Source of the DNA: Porphyra umbilicalis
Taxonomy: Eukaryota; Rhodophyta; Bangiophyceae; Bangiales; Bangiaceae
Length of the DNA stretch: 64,000 bases
Reading direction: 5' to 3'
Assembly (NCBI GenBank): GCA_002049455.2
Contig: KV918860.1
Location: 124,001-188,000, forward strand
Shown piece by piece: positions 39,601 to 48,413 of this stretch. The notes beneath the pieces are model-generated. The model did not search any database. It was not told where the DNA came from and saw only the letters and a list, made by a program, of their open reading frames with translations. Both the position numbers and the translations under genes were made by a program. Position 1 is the stretch's first letter. Every line of letters begins with the position of its first letter.

Positions 39601-39791
39601 AACACCGTCAGGCGCGTCGCCGGGTTGCCAACGACGGGGAGGAGGTTGGTCGACGAGAGGGCGCGGACGAGGAGGGTAAACTCGGGGTGGTTGCGCGTCA
39701 GGTCCGCAATCGTGTTTTGGGCGCTCGCCGCCGTCGCCGAGGCGGCGGCCACGACCGCCGCCGCGAGGGCGGCGACGCGGAAGCGGACCAT
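36687..39791 (-). CDS. Secreted FAS1 / PGQF repeat / Gly-rich / FAS1 protein
   Basis: 1034 residues in one exon. A signal peptide (1 to ~24, ending ASA) precedes the first FAS1 domain (~25-185: RLTVFAPTNAAFVRL, LQHHVAAG, NGIIHTINGVLLPF). Then come Pro/Gln/Phe-rich repeats (~195-322) with FPGQ and FPQQP units, a Pro-rich spacer, and a Gly-rich block (~411-695) of GGL, GGF and later GGW units. A Gln-rich segment, another Pro/Gln stretch and a second, divergent FAS1 domain follow (~842-1003: TTVFAPTNAAFLQL, LNYHLLPG, LNGVVHVVSRVLLP). The tail has four Cys (1005-1027). FAS1 domains mediate adhesion; Gly-rich and PGQ-rich arrays are typical of elastic or silk-like structural proteins. I infer a cell-wall or matrix protein. 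The repeats keep antisense frames open. Confidence 0.9.
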   Translation of the reverse strand: MVRFRVAALAAAVVAAASATAASAQNTIADLTRNHPEFTLLVRALSSTNLLPVVGNPATRLTVFAPTNAAFVRLGNALGYIGSNPEAAFQRISQVLAAQAGGNAAPLLTSILQHHVAAGALTAAQLTATGGFRPLSGPPVMIARGGRSLIDGAPGMPDPTFGTTDLRASNGIIHTINGVLLPFAVRGGRVVTLPGMFPPQPGMFPQQLGVFPGQLPMQPGVFPGQFPQQPLLPGQFPGQFPQQPGVFPQQPLLPGQFPGQFPQQPGVFPQQQLPGQFPQQPFPGQFPQQPFPGQFPGQFPGQFPGQFPGQFPGQFPGQFPGQFPFLPRRVRLQATERQLPPLVPGLPGQPPPLVPGQPPSVPPVRPPGVVMTPAPTQWPGQVQTPPRPPPSPGIPGFPAQVLLPFPGPLSPALLGGVGLGGGLTGLGLLGGLGGLGGLGGLGLGGLGGLGGLGGLGLGGLGLGGGLGLGGLGGGLGGLGGLGFGGLGGLGGGFGFPGLGGGLGGGLGFPGLGGGLGFPGLGGGLGLGGGLGGLGGFGGLGGLGGLGGFGGLGGLGGLGGFGGLGGLGGLGLGGGFGLPFGGGFGPLPPGLGLGGLGGLGGQFGGLGGWGGQFGGWGGTGAGFPPGFGGIGGFGGVPGFGGVGGWGGLPPGFAGGVPGFGGVGGWGGLPGFGGFGGVGAFNNGQMTPQQLQALQQQQAFQQQQLQQQFPGQVIPTFPGGPIFPRVAPAVGPMLPGQIRLPARLPTVVRQQVPPPPGLQVPPRPGQQVPPRPGQAPPPPGQQVPPPRQPGPAVPFQVLPGPVVPGQVMPGQPPLPPLMPQPPTMPPQPATLGPLRPGWGLAPPGSQTVAQMLAGAGDFGLFFAALQTAGMLGPLANAGGGTTVFAPTNAAFLQLAVALGFPANQANGQAAWAFLLNTLTVLGGGDPLPLLVRILNYHLLPGMLRTPELMNKTVKTADQTDLRIQPWLQLRDNAPGIRGIAQIAPGNLRALNGVVHVVSRVLLPVPMCPVQRGNTCRRLGMDVDLTNCRCRPLSIHG
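38050..38560. repeat. Gly-repeat-coding tandem array (GCCGCC[GA]AG type)
   Basis: Nine-base-type units (CCGCCGAGG, CCGCCAAAG and variants) encode GGL/GGF on the minus strand. Variants differ mostly at third positions or by Leu/Phe swaps, consistent with selection on the Gly-rich protein. Confidence 0.8.
38820..38925. repeat. 12-bp tandem array coding PGQF
   Basis: About nine near-identical copies of CCCCGGGAACTG, giving Pro-Gly-Gln-Phe on the minus strand. The uniformity, including identical third positions, points to recent expansion. Similar but more diverged units continue to about 39130. Confidence 0.85.
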
Positions 39792-40039
39792 GGTGGCCCC
39801 GCCTCGCGTCGGGACCGGGGGGGCGGGGGGTGGGGGGGGGTGGCGACGAGCGCCCAGGGCACGGGCGGTGACGGCCAACGCCAATGCAACGGTGGGGGGG
39901 AGGAGGAGGGGGGGCGGGGGTGGGCGGGGGTGGGCGGGACGATGGCAGCCGCGCTCGAAGCGAGCGGGACCCGCGCGCTCCGAGCTGCGGTGACGCTCCC
40001 CGTCGCTGCTCCCACGCCCCGCGCACTCCCCGGGCGGCC

Positions 40040-40046
40040 CTTATAC
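40040..40046 (-). promoter_or_regulatory. TATA-like GTATAAG of the Gly-rich FAS1 gene
   Basis: The minus strand reads CGCCGTATAAGGGCC, about 250 nt before the ATG at 39791. It is the only clear TATA-like site in this GC-rich upstream region. Confidence 0.4.
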
Positions 40047-42997
40047 GGCGCCGGTCGGTGGCGGCGCGGCGGGGGCCCGCGCTCCCCCCCCCCCTCGTAC
40101 GTAGCGGGGCCCGCCAGGGGCGCCCCGCCCCGCCTAGCGCCGGCCAGCCGACGGAGCTCAGCGGGCCAAGGGGCCGCCGCACCCCCGCGCGCCGGTACGA
40201 GTGGCCGACCGGGAATCCCCATAGCGCCGCGCGCCACGCCGTGCCCGCCCACCTCACGGTCGCGGCGCCCGAGGCGGCCGTCGGGCGCGCTCGACCACAC
40301 TTGCGGCGGTGGCCAAACCCCCACCCCGCCAGTGGGCACGAGGCAAAGGGGCCATGTCGGCCGACCACCACGTCAGGCGCCCGTGCAAGCCGATCAAACG
40401 ACTTGGTCGGGGCGGGCCGCCGCCCGACCTCTGCGCCCCCCGGCCGTAACGAGAGGACGTGCGGCGTCCATCTCGCGTCCTCCCCCACACCCCCACCCGC
40501 GGGTGGGGCAACCCTCCCTCGCCCCCCCCCCCCCCCCCCCCCCCCCCCCGACCGAAACGGACGGCCACCGTCACCGCCCCCGCTTCATCGCCCCCCGCCC
40601 CGGATCGTCGTCATACGCGGCGGGACGCGGCCAGGTCGGCGCCCATGGAGCCGCGGCGCGGCCGGCGGCGGGGCGGGCCAAGCCCCCGCGCCCCCCCGCC
40701 AGCCGCCGTGATTGGCACGGCGGCGGGCGGCCACACGCGTGAATCCCAACCTCAAACGCCGACGCACCGTCCGGGGGCGCGCTCCCCGCAAGAGGCGCCC
40801 GCGGCCGCTTCCACCCTGCCCGCCCCCACCTCGGCGGCGCCCGCAGATAATGCATAAGCGGCGGCGACGCCGCTGCACCACATCTTCAAAGCGCCGGCGC
40901 GCGTCAGGAACCACAAGGCGCGTCTCTCATTCTCACATCTCGCCACAGCCGGCTCGGTCCGGGGAGCGTCTCGGTCGCGCCGTCCGGCAGGCGCAACGCC
41001 AGTTTGCCAGTGGCCAACACGCCATTGAATGGGCGGCGGCGGAAGACCGCACAGCGAAAAATCCCGACCACAGATTCAAAACGCGTCGGCGGGCGGGCCA
41101 AGCCCCCGCCCGAACCCTCCCAGATCGTCTGACAGCCACCCGAAGCGGCGCCGTCTGTTCAAGGCCAAGGTGGCCCCGCTCGCGAGACCAGAGGGGCCCC
41201 CCCGAGGCCCCCGCTGGTGTGCTGTGACTGGTAGTTCGCCAAGCGCAGAAAGAGTGGTGTGCGGGCTGGTTGTCATTGACGCTGCCTCGCGGGCCACGCG
41301 CGTGGGGCCTGCGGGTGCCCGCCAGTGACAGACGCTGGACCGTCCGTCCCCGACGTGGCTGCGTCGCACGTGCACCACGAGCGGGGGGGCGCACCTCTCG
41401 TGGGAGCCCGCTGGCCGCTTCCGCCCTGAGCCGAGCCGCGGACGCCCGCGCGGTATGCATAGGCCCCGCCGCGAATGATCTAGGACGAGGAGGGGCAGAT
41501 CAGGTGCCCCTGGCCAGTGCCCGCCACGCTTGGGTGAGGCACATGGCGACAGCTGCGACCGCTCAGGGCGCTTGATCGACCGAGCTGTTTGTGGGGGCGA
41601 CGAGGCCGGGTGCTCCACGCTCGCCGTCGGCCTCACACGGTCTTGTGCGGCTCGCAGGGCGCACCGCCAGCGGCCAAGCCGCGGGCCATGTGGGTACTTG
41701 CAGAACGAGGAGAGAGTCTCGCTTGAGCAGGATTGATCTCTCCGCTGCAGGAGCTAGGCGCGCCAGCTGTCGTGGTGAGGGCGCCAATGCGAGCACCTCT
41801 TCGCCGTCTGATGCGACGAGTGCGTCCTTGCGAGTGCTTGCTAGAGTCTGCCTTTTGGGTCAATGCCAGTGTTTCGCTCTGATCGGGGCTCCCTAGCCAA
41901 CTGAGTAGAGCACACTGGGGCTTTTGCAGGAAGTGGGCAGCTGAGCTGCAGCCCAGTGCCAGGCCCACGATGGCCGCGTATGCGTGGAACAGTGCAACTC
42001 GGAAGGTCTCGGCGGCCGACGACCGCACAGGGGGCGCACAGGGCACCAACTCTACCAGAAAGCCCGTCAGCCGTCCCAGAAAGCTCCGAGCAGGTACAAT
42101 CATCAGAGTGTGAGGCCGTGTCAGGGACTGAGCTGCTTCCGCCGTATCGTCTACAAGCGGTCCTGACCGAGTGCACCTCCGCATCTCCGTACCCATCACA
42201 CGTTTTCCTTCCCCCTTTCAATGCATACAGCAGGAGCCAACAGGCGCTACAGATGAGGCACCGTCTGCGAGATGCAACCAACCTGGGTCACGGCCCACCA
42301 GTCGAGACGGTCTGCTCGTGCGGCACATGGGGACACCTGAGAATCGCACGTCGCCCATCACTCCTTTTTTCTCGCACGGGCCAGTCACAGACCGATGCAC
42401 CGCTTCCTGCGCTTCACGGCTGTAGCTCGGCGCTGGGGCAACCCCCTGGTGAAGAGGAGTGGCGCGGTCTCACGTTGCCCCGCAGTGAGGTGGCTTGATG
42501 CTGTGTAAGTCGTACTTCGTCGCTGGTACGGTAATTTTAGAGGTGCGAGATGGACTGCCACCATCCGTGATCCGCGTGGGCGTCTCCTCAGCGATGCGAG
42601 CCGACCACCGTTCGGCTGTTCCCTGTCTTGGCGGGGATCCGACGCGACCTGGCTTTTGGACGCTGGCTTTGAACGAGGGGAGCCGGCAGCCGGTGCCTGA
42701 ACCGTTGACGCGCTCTTGGTTGTATTTTCTTGGGCGCGCTGCCCTGTCCGCGTTGCTCTCATGTCATCCACAATCAAGACCGTCGCGTTCCTCATCCCGT
42801 TTGTAGCCCGTTCCCCTGTCACCTCCCACCGCTCCGGCGGTGGTCGCCGCTGCTATCGATTCGGCCCGGCCAGCGCCATTAAGCGTATTTCCCGGCCGGC
42901 TGTCCTTAACCGCCTGCCTGTGGCCGACCTCCCCCCCACACCTCGCCCTGTCCGCCACGTCGCGTCGGCGCCCGGCACCTCGGCGGCGGCGGTGACT
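40047..42997. other. Intergenic, no gene supported
   Basis: 40050-41000 is GC-rich with a 28-base C run (40522-40549) and only low-complexity ORFs. In 41000-42900 composition is more balanced. A minus frame at 41633-42199 includes VPARSFLGRLTGFLVE, faintly like a retroelement polymerase/RNase H linker, but it is too short to assign. No gene, RNA or defined element called. Confidence 0.4.
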
Positions 42998-43671
42998 ATG
43001 GCCTCGTCCTCCCCCCCGAGGTGACGCTCGCGTTGGATGATTTTTGTGTGCGGCAGTTTGATGACCCCGAGTATGCTGGGACGCGGCTCGACTGGGACAA
43101 GGTGGACTTTGAGGCGCGGGTCAACGGTGAGTACGAGGCCCGCCTGACTGCTGCCGAAGGCGACGCTGGGGCGGTGCTTAAGGACGGGTACGCGCCCTTT
43201 TGCAAGCACCTCTTTATGAAGAACTTCATCCCGTCGGCGACGCTGACGACGCTGCCCATCACCCCCGACAACGAGCACCTGCTCCGCACCAAGTACGCGG
43301 CGCGGACGGAGAAGGAGCTCCCCGTGCTCACCCGCTTCTTTCCCCTGGCCACGGTGGAGGCGGGTGGGCAGGCCGACTGGCTGGATGTCATCCTGTACAG
43401 CCGAGAGCAGATCATCAAGGAGCGCGCGTCCCGCCCGGGCGATGAGCCAGACGGCGCGGCGGGGGAGGAGGCCATCGCCGCGTCCATGGGCGACGCACCT
43501 TGGCGCATTATCAGTGTCAAGGCGCAGGAGGTGGACACGGAGCTGCCGATGCAGCCTATCACGGTTATGCGCAACGCGCTCATTGGGGAGGGCGGCTCTG
43601 GGGTGGGCATCCAAAGGGAGGCGTATGAGGCGAGTGTGGCCTACTGGAAGGACCGGGCGGTTGTTTTGTAG
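42998..43671 (+). CDS. DUF3228 family protein (start frame broken by a C run)
   Basis: The 216-codon frame 43021-43671 matches the DUF3228 family across its length: LALDDFCVRQFDDPEYAGTR, DGYAPFCKHLFMKNF, ITPDNEHLLRTKY, ELPVLTRFFPL, ADWLDVILYSREQI, and PITVMRNALIGEGGSGVGI near the end. The function of DUF3228 is unknown. The frame has no ATG at its start; the first usable codon is a GTG and the frame is open upstream only to a stop at 42907. An ATG in good context at 42998 (MASSSPP) is out of frame by one base across the C run 43011-43017. One extra C there would join it to PEVTLALDDF. Either the run is miscounted or the first exon lies upstream. The next gene follows 408 nt downstream on the same strand. 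Confidence 0.82.
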
Positions 43672-44079
43672 GGATTGGCTTGGTTGTGGTCTGTGTGTAC
43701 CACACGATAACAAAGGTGGTGTGTTCCGTTGTAAAGGTTGCGTTGACGACCTCGAACTGGACGGGTCTGCCACTCGCACCAGCAAGAAACCGTACGGTGT
43801 TCGGTCACAACGAGTGCAGCTTTCATCCCCGGTAGCGTCGTGTCCAGACATTTCCTGTACATTTTGTCATGAGACTGGGTGACTCGTGGAAGCAGCCAAT
43901 CACGACGCTTGCAAAATCCTGTGCAGGTGTGATCCGTATCTCTGGCTAGGTTTGCAGCTGCAGCCAGTCAATGACCCGTGTCAACTCGACCGCCAACGCT
44001 GGCAGCTCGCTCGACGCCGTCCCCCATATCGGTTTGCTCCTACACGCCTGCGACGCAGGCCAACATCCTGCGCAGCACC

Positions 44080-45044
44080 ATGGACGACGAGGTGACCCCC
44101 GTACGTGCTACGGCAGGTGAAGACACGCCCCTGTTGCCAGCGGTTGCCACTAACGGTGGCTCATCCAAGAAGAAGACAGGGTCGCGGGATGCGACCGACC
44201 CCCCCACGTTCAAGGATGACGAGTACGTTGGCGTGGATGGCTGTGCATTGTGTCGTTGGCGATGCTATTTGACGGGCTTCTTTGTGCGGCTGTCTGAGTG
44301 TGAGGGCTTTTCTGGTGTTTGGGGTGTTCTCATCCTCAACCATTCTGACATTCTGTCTTTCTTGGCACTGCTTCTCGACCACAACCCTATATATTTTGTG
44401 TCTGTGCACTCTGCTCGCTGTATGGACCGACACTCTCTTCTCATGGACTTGCAGCATTAAGACTGCAATGGCCAACGAACGGACCTTCTTCAAGTGGCTA
44501 TTTTTTGGCTTCCACATTGGCGCGGTATGTTTGACATTCACTGTTGTACTGTGTTCTCATAGTTACCTTGTCCCACCCGGCCAAGCGACGCGTGGTGTCG
44601 TCTTGGTTTCCAGGAGGATGAGGCACTGGTCTCATCTCTGTGGGCCTCGTAATGTTGCTGACGTGCCCCACGGAAGCCGTGTGGCTTATGCATGTTCGCC
44701 ACGTCCCCCTTGTGTCGCCATTTTCATCCTCCCATGTTTTCCCTTGTGTGCTGGTTTCGGATGCGCAGATGGGTACCTTCATCCTTACGTTCTTTTCCCC
44801 GGCGGCGCCGGGCCGCGTAACTATGGTCCTCTTTACATGGGCCGTCGCGTTCTTTTTTATTTTTTATGGGCTCGCTCGATACTACACCCGCAGGACGGCC
44901 ATCCGCAATGGGCTGCGGGACCCCGCGGACTGGGAGGACGCGGCGGCGCCCGCGCTGATGGCCGGTGCGCTCCTTCTCGTCGTTGGCAGCATTGTCGTGT
45001 ACGCGTTTGTGACCGACCAAGTGCCAACCAAGCATCCCAAGTAG
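44080..45044 (+). CDS. VTC1: VTC1-like DUF202 membrane protein (3 exons)
   Basis: Exons 44080-44222, 44455-44524 and 44769-45044; introns of 232 and 244 nt with donors GTACGT and GTATGT and AG acceptors. Splicing yields 162 residues and restores the family core KTAMANERTFFKWLFFGFHIGA (VTC1: ANERTFLSWL) followed by MGTFILTFF. There are three membrane segments, about residues 59-81 (WLFFGFHIGAMGTFILTFF), 90-112 (TMVLFTWAVAFFFIFYGLARYY) and 132-155. The pattern NERTFxxWL, YxxRxxAIR and three helices is that of VTC1, the small membrane subunit of the vacuolar transporter chaperone that makes polyphosphate in fungi and protists. There is no SPX or catalytic VTC4 domain. The ~45-residue N-terminus is Thr/Lys-rich with a PLLPA motif that may direct sorting. 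Confidence 0.85.
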
Positions 45045-47202
45045 TGCTGTACATCGATTTTGGGCCGGGCTGCCTTTTCGACCTACGACGCTCCGCTTTG
45101 CTGGCTGCGGAGCCCCTGCGTCGCGGACGGCAAGCGGTCCCCGACCTGGGGCGCACCTTGCAGGATCTGATTGCATCGGTGCCTTGCGTCTTGTACCTTC
45201 GTGCGCCGGATGCGTGCTGACACCACCGTGTCCTGTGCTGCCGCACGATAACACGCTGGCTTTAGGACTATGCCAGCGCGAAGCCTGTCGCGACGTGACA
45301 GAATTGACCAAGCCAAGCTTGCATGTGCGTGGCTGGTCCCAGGGAGAATCAACCGGCATTCAACTTGTCATTATCGTCGTGCTGTGCATTGCAGACCGCG
45401 TTACGCTGTAAAATGCAACGCTGGGTCCATACCGTTTCTATATGGCCGCTTTCCGTGACACGTGCAGTGTCCCATCGCGTTGTGCTTACGACCTCTGCGA
45501 CGAAAATCCAGCGCGTTGCTTCGCGACGGCTGTCCGGGGCGCTGCAAGCGCTGCGTCTGTCTCTGCCTCTGGAGTTTGATTGTCAGCAGCAACCCCGTTT
45601 GCCGACAAAGTGGCGCTGGCCAGGGTGCTGACCGATGATGCCAGGGACGCCCTAGCGGCGATCGAGGTGGACGGCTGCCGCACCGCTGACCACTTCGTGT
45701 TTCGCTCGGCGATGCGCTCGCGTGGACGACCGTGATCCCAGCGACTTGCGTAGCGCTGATGTGGACGACGAGCGCCGCCCAAGGCTGCGCCTGTTGCCCC
45801 TCCAACATTAACATGAGTCCATGGCGGCGTAATACCGTACATGCGCGTGAAGGAACTGCAAACAACACGCAAGCTCCCACCGATGGGATTTGTACGTGAC
45901 CGCATCGGTGCCGCGCGAGCTGCGGGTGAGCGGCATGGCTAGCTGTCGGTTTTTGAGTAGCGCCATCGAGCGGTTGTTGCTCGGCAGTGCATGCACTGCC
46001 TGCATGCAGACGATGGAAAGAGATTCTCGGATCAGCGCGTCGGGCTTGCTCACACCAAGTTAAGGAGCCCCTTTTCTGGACTTCTTGCTTTCTCGAGCTC
46101 TGATTGGTCAGACTGTCAAAAGTGAGGGTTTGCATGACGTGTCTTCTGTAGTTTGCACACTTATTGGGAGCTCGGGGACGTGTCTCAGTCGACCATGGGA
46201 TTTTATGGTCGAAGTGGAGGCCCTTCGAATGAACTCGACCTGTTGGCCGTGTGCCCGATCCGCATTCAGGCCACACTTTTTGCCCCATGTCGGAATCACC
46301 TTGTCTCGGTAGCCGTTTTCTTCCGCTGCCACACCGCCCCTCCCTCGTGCGTACTCTTCGGGGACGGCGCTGACCGCACAACAGTGTCAGAGTAGTTCTT
46401 GGTCAGTATTCTCAGTGCTGATCAGTAGCACTGCGCAGGAATACGCATGTGAGTGCTCGTAGAGCTCCTTCCTGCCGCACAAGCACCCGTGTACGAACCC
46501 AGGAAAACGCCGGTGGCTGTGGCGAGAAAACAAGCGAAAAAAAAAGGGTTGAGAAGTAGGTTGGATTGCTCTCCGTGAGCTCCTCTATCTCGTAGGCTTG
46601 ACGGGTGTGAAAGAACTGTCTGCTGGTTTGTTGCTTTTTTGCCATACAGGTGAGGCGCGATTTCGACTGGGTACGCACATGCGAAGTGCCGCTCAAGCTG
46701 TTGTGGGGAGGTGTTGCAGCACCTCTCACGTTCGACGAGGATCGGTGTTTTTAGCGTGGCTGCTGTTTTGAGCGCACGTGTCAGAACGTGTCACGACCCA
46801 GAAGTCCGCCCTTAACTAAAGGTGTGTGCTGCACATTACATAATATCTGGTGCGGCACTGCTGTGCGCGGTGATTGGCTTGTTGGAAACTACGAGTGCTT
46901 CTGGGACGGATGAATCTCTGCTTGGTTGCTGTTGCCGAGGCGAGCGGCGAGCTTTTCACGTGTCCTGTGTGAATCGGGCCACGCGTTCAGCAGGTGCAGT
47001 ACAGTACCGTATCGCGGTCATCTCTCCCTTGCTGTATCGTCTCTTGCCTACCGTTTCCCCGCTTGCCGCCCTCGTGTAGCTCCCCCTTCCTATCCCCATT
47101 TGACTTGCTCCGGTGGCCAGCGGCACACCGCTTTTCCGTCGTGGAGCTCCCTGTCCAGCCGTTGCCAGCTCCCCACATGGCCGTGGTGTGGGCGTCATAA
47201 CC
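45045..47202. other. Intergenic, no gene supported
   Basis: Balanced composition with broken ORFs in several minus frames (45400-46380), none with a recognised domain. An A9 run occurs at about 46535. It may contain old degraded sequence. Confidence 0.4.
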
Positions 47203-47970
47203 ATGAACGCTTCAGTACTGGGCCTACCGAGCCTGCCCCTCCCCCCCATGAACTACATCGAGGTGTTCCACTCGAAAGAGTCGTGGCGCATCTGCACTAT
47301 CTCCTACTCGGCCGACGGTCGCCCGTGGGTGCCCTTCAACCGCTTTTGCCTCATCGACGCGTCGGCGGTGCGCCCCGGCTTTCGCGTCTTCCGTATCCGC
47401 GCGTCGACGCTCAGCTTCCGGCTCTCCAATGGACGGGGCACGGGGGACTCGGCCAACGACTCGGCGTACGTGGCCCCATCGCCTGGTCGCTACGTGGCCG
47501 ACAATGGGCTCACGCGCGTCGGCGAGGCGGACGTTGGCGCCTGCCTGGCCGCCGAGCGTTCCGCCGCTGGGGAGGCCCACACGTGGATCGAGCTGGCGGT
47601 CCGCCCCGACGCCAAGTGGCCCCAGGCATGGGCGACCGTCGCCGTGGACGGCGGCGAGTGGTCGGCGCTGCCGGGCTTGCGGTTGCGGGAGCGCCTCGTC
47701 GGTGGGGAGCGATGGTGTTGGACGCGCGTCCGTGGCACCCGCGCCGAGTTTGCGCTCCACGACGGGGGGGAGGAGTGGGATAACGCGGATGGGAGCAACT
47801 ATGTGGTCGGCTGGCCGGGCAAGTGGATCGTCGCCAGCGGTCAGTGCCAATACGCGGGGCCGTCGGACGCGGACGTGGCGGCCATTGCGGCTGCCAAACA
47901 GGGGGACGAGATGGAGCGGGCAGAGGGGTCGACAGGGGTGAATGCTGAGCGGGCGACGGCGACGACATGA
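47203..47970 (+). CDS. Tandem CBM25/53-like starch-binding protein
   Basis: 255 residues, start at 47203 (AACCATGAACG). Two carbohydrate-binding-module-like repeats: about 17-105 (EVFHSKESWRICTISYSADGRPW, ending PGRYVADNG) and 106-220 (EAHTWIELAVRPD..W...WATVAVDGG, then FALHDGGEEWDNADGSNY and PGKWIVASG). The WDNxxGxNY and PGK[WY]xVxxG endings are typical of CBM25/CBM53 starch-binding modules, found in bacterial amylases and in plant and algal starch synthases. The first repeat keeps the framework but has lost WDN (GTGDSANDSAYV). There is no catalytic domain and no obvious signal peptide, so I infer a non-enzymatic alpha-glucan-binding protein, plausibly on cytosolic floridean starch if this is a red alga. 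Confidence 0.75.
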   Translation: MNASVLGLPSLPLPPMNYIEVFHSKESWRICTISYSADGRPWVPFNRFCLIDASAVRPGFRVFRIRASTLSFRLSNGRGTGDSANDSAYVAPSPGRYVADNGLTRVGEADVGACLAAERSAAGEAHTWIELAVRPDAKWPQAWATVAVDGGEWSALPGLRLRERLVGGERWCWTRVRGTRAEFALHDGGEEWDNADGSNYVVGWPGKWIVASGQCQYAGPSDADVAAIAAAKQGDEMERAEGSTGVNAERATATT

Positions 47971-48413
47971 GGGATACTACTGCAACCTTGGGGGGCGCGC
48001 GCGCGGGCGCAAGAAGTAGAGGCTCCAGGAGCTCGACGTGTTTCTTTGGTCGGGGACGCGGGTATCGCTAGGGGATACCTTCTGTACTTTTTCCTTGTCA
48101 CTTGCTGTTTCAGTGTGTGCGTGGGTGTGAAGCGAGTTGAGGACATGACGTGGCCTGTTTTTTTGTCTAGTGACCTGCCTGTGTCCACCATCACGAAAAT
48201 CGTGTCTCCGTTCTGGCGTAGCGGATGGCAACCATTAGCATAGCACGTGACACCAACTTCTTATTGTGTCATCGAACACTATACAAGGGAACACTGCTGA
48301 CCGTGGGGAGAGCAGTATATGTACACTCAAGCGCGGGGGCCTCACCCCGTCGCGACGACGAATCAGCAACAGCAGCAGCAGCATCCGCAGCATCGACGTC
48401 GGGAAGGCTCCGC

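Noticed and set aside
37750-39993. Long plus-strand Pro/Lys/Gly ORF and the 36520-38661 minus ORF in another frame
   Set aside because: Both lie over the Gly/Pro-Gln repeats of the FAS1 gene. The minus frame of 36687-39791 has a signal peptide and two FAS1 domains; the others are repeat shadows.
41633-42199. Faint retroelement-like peptide (VPARSFLGRLTGFLVE)
   Set aside because: One short resemblance with no polymerase, integrase or recombinase motif nearby; insufficient to call an element.
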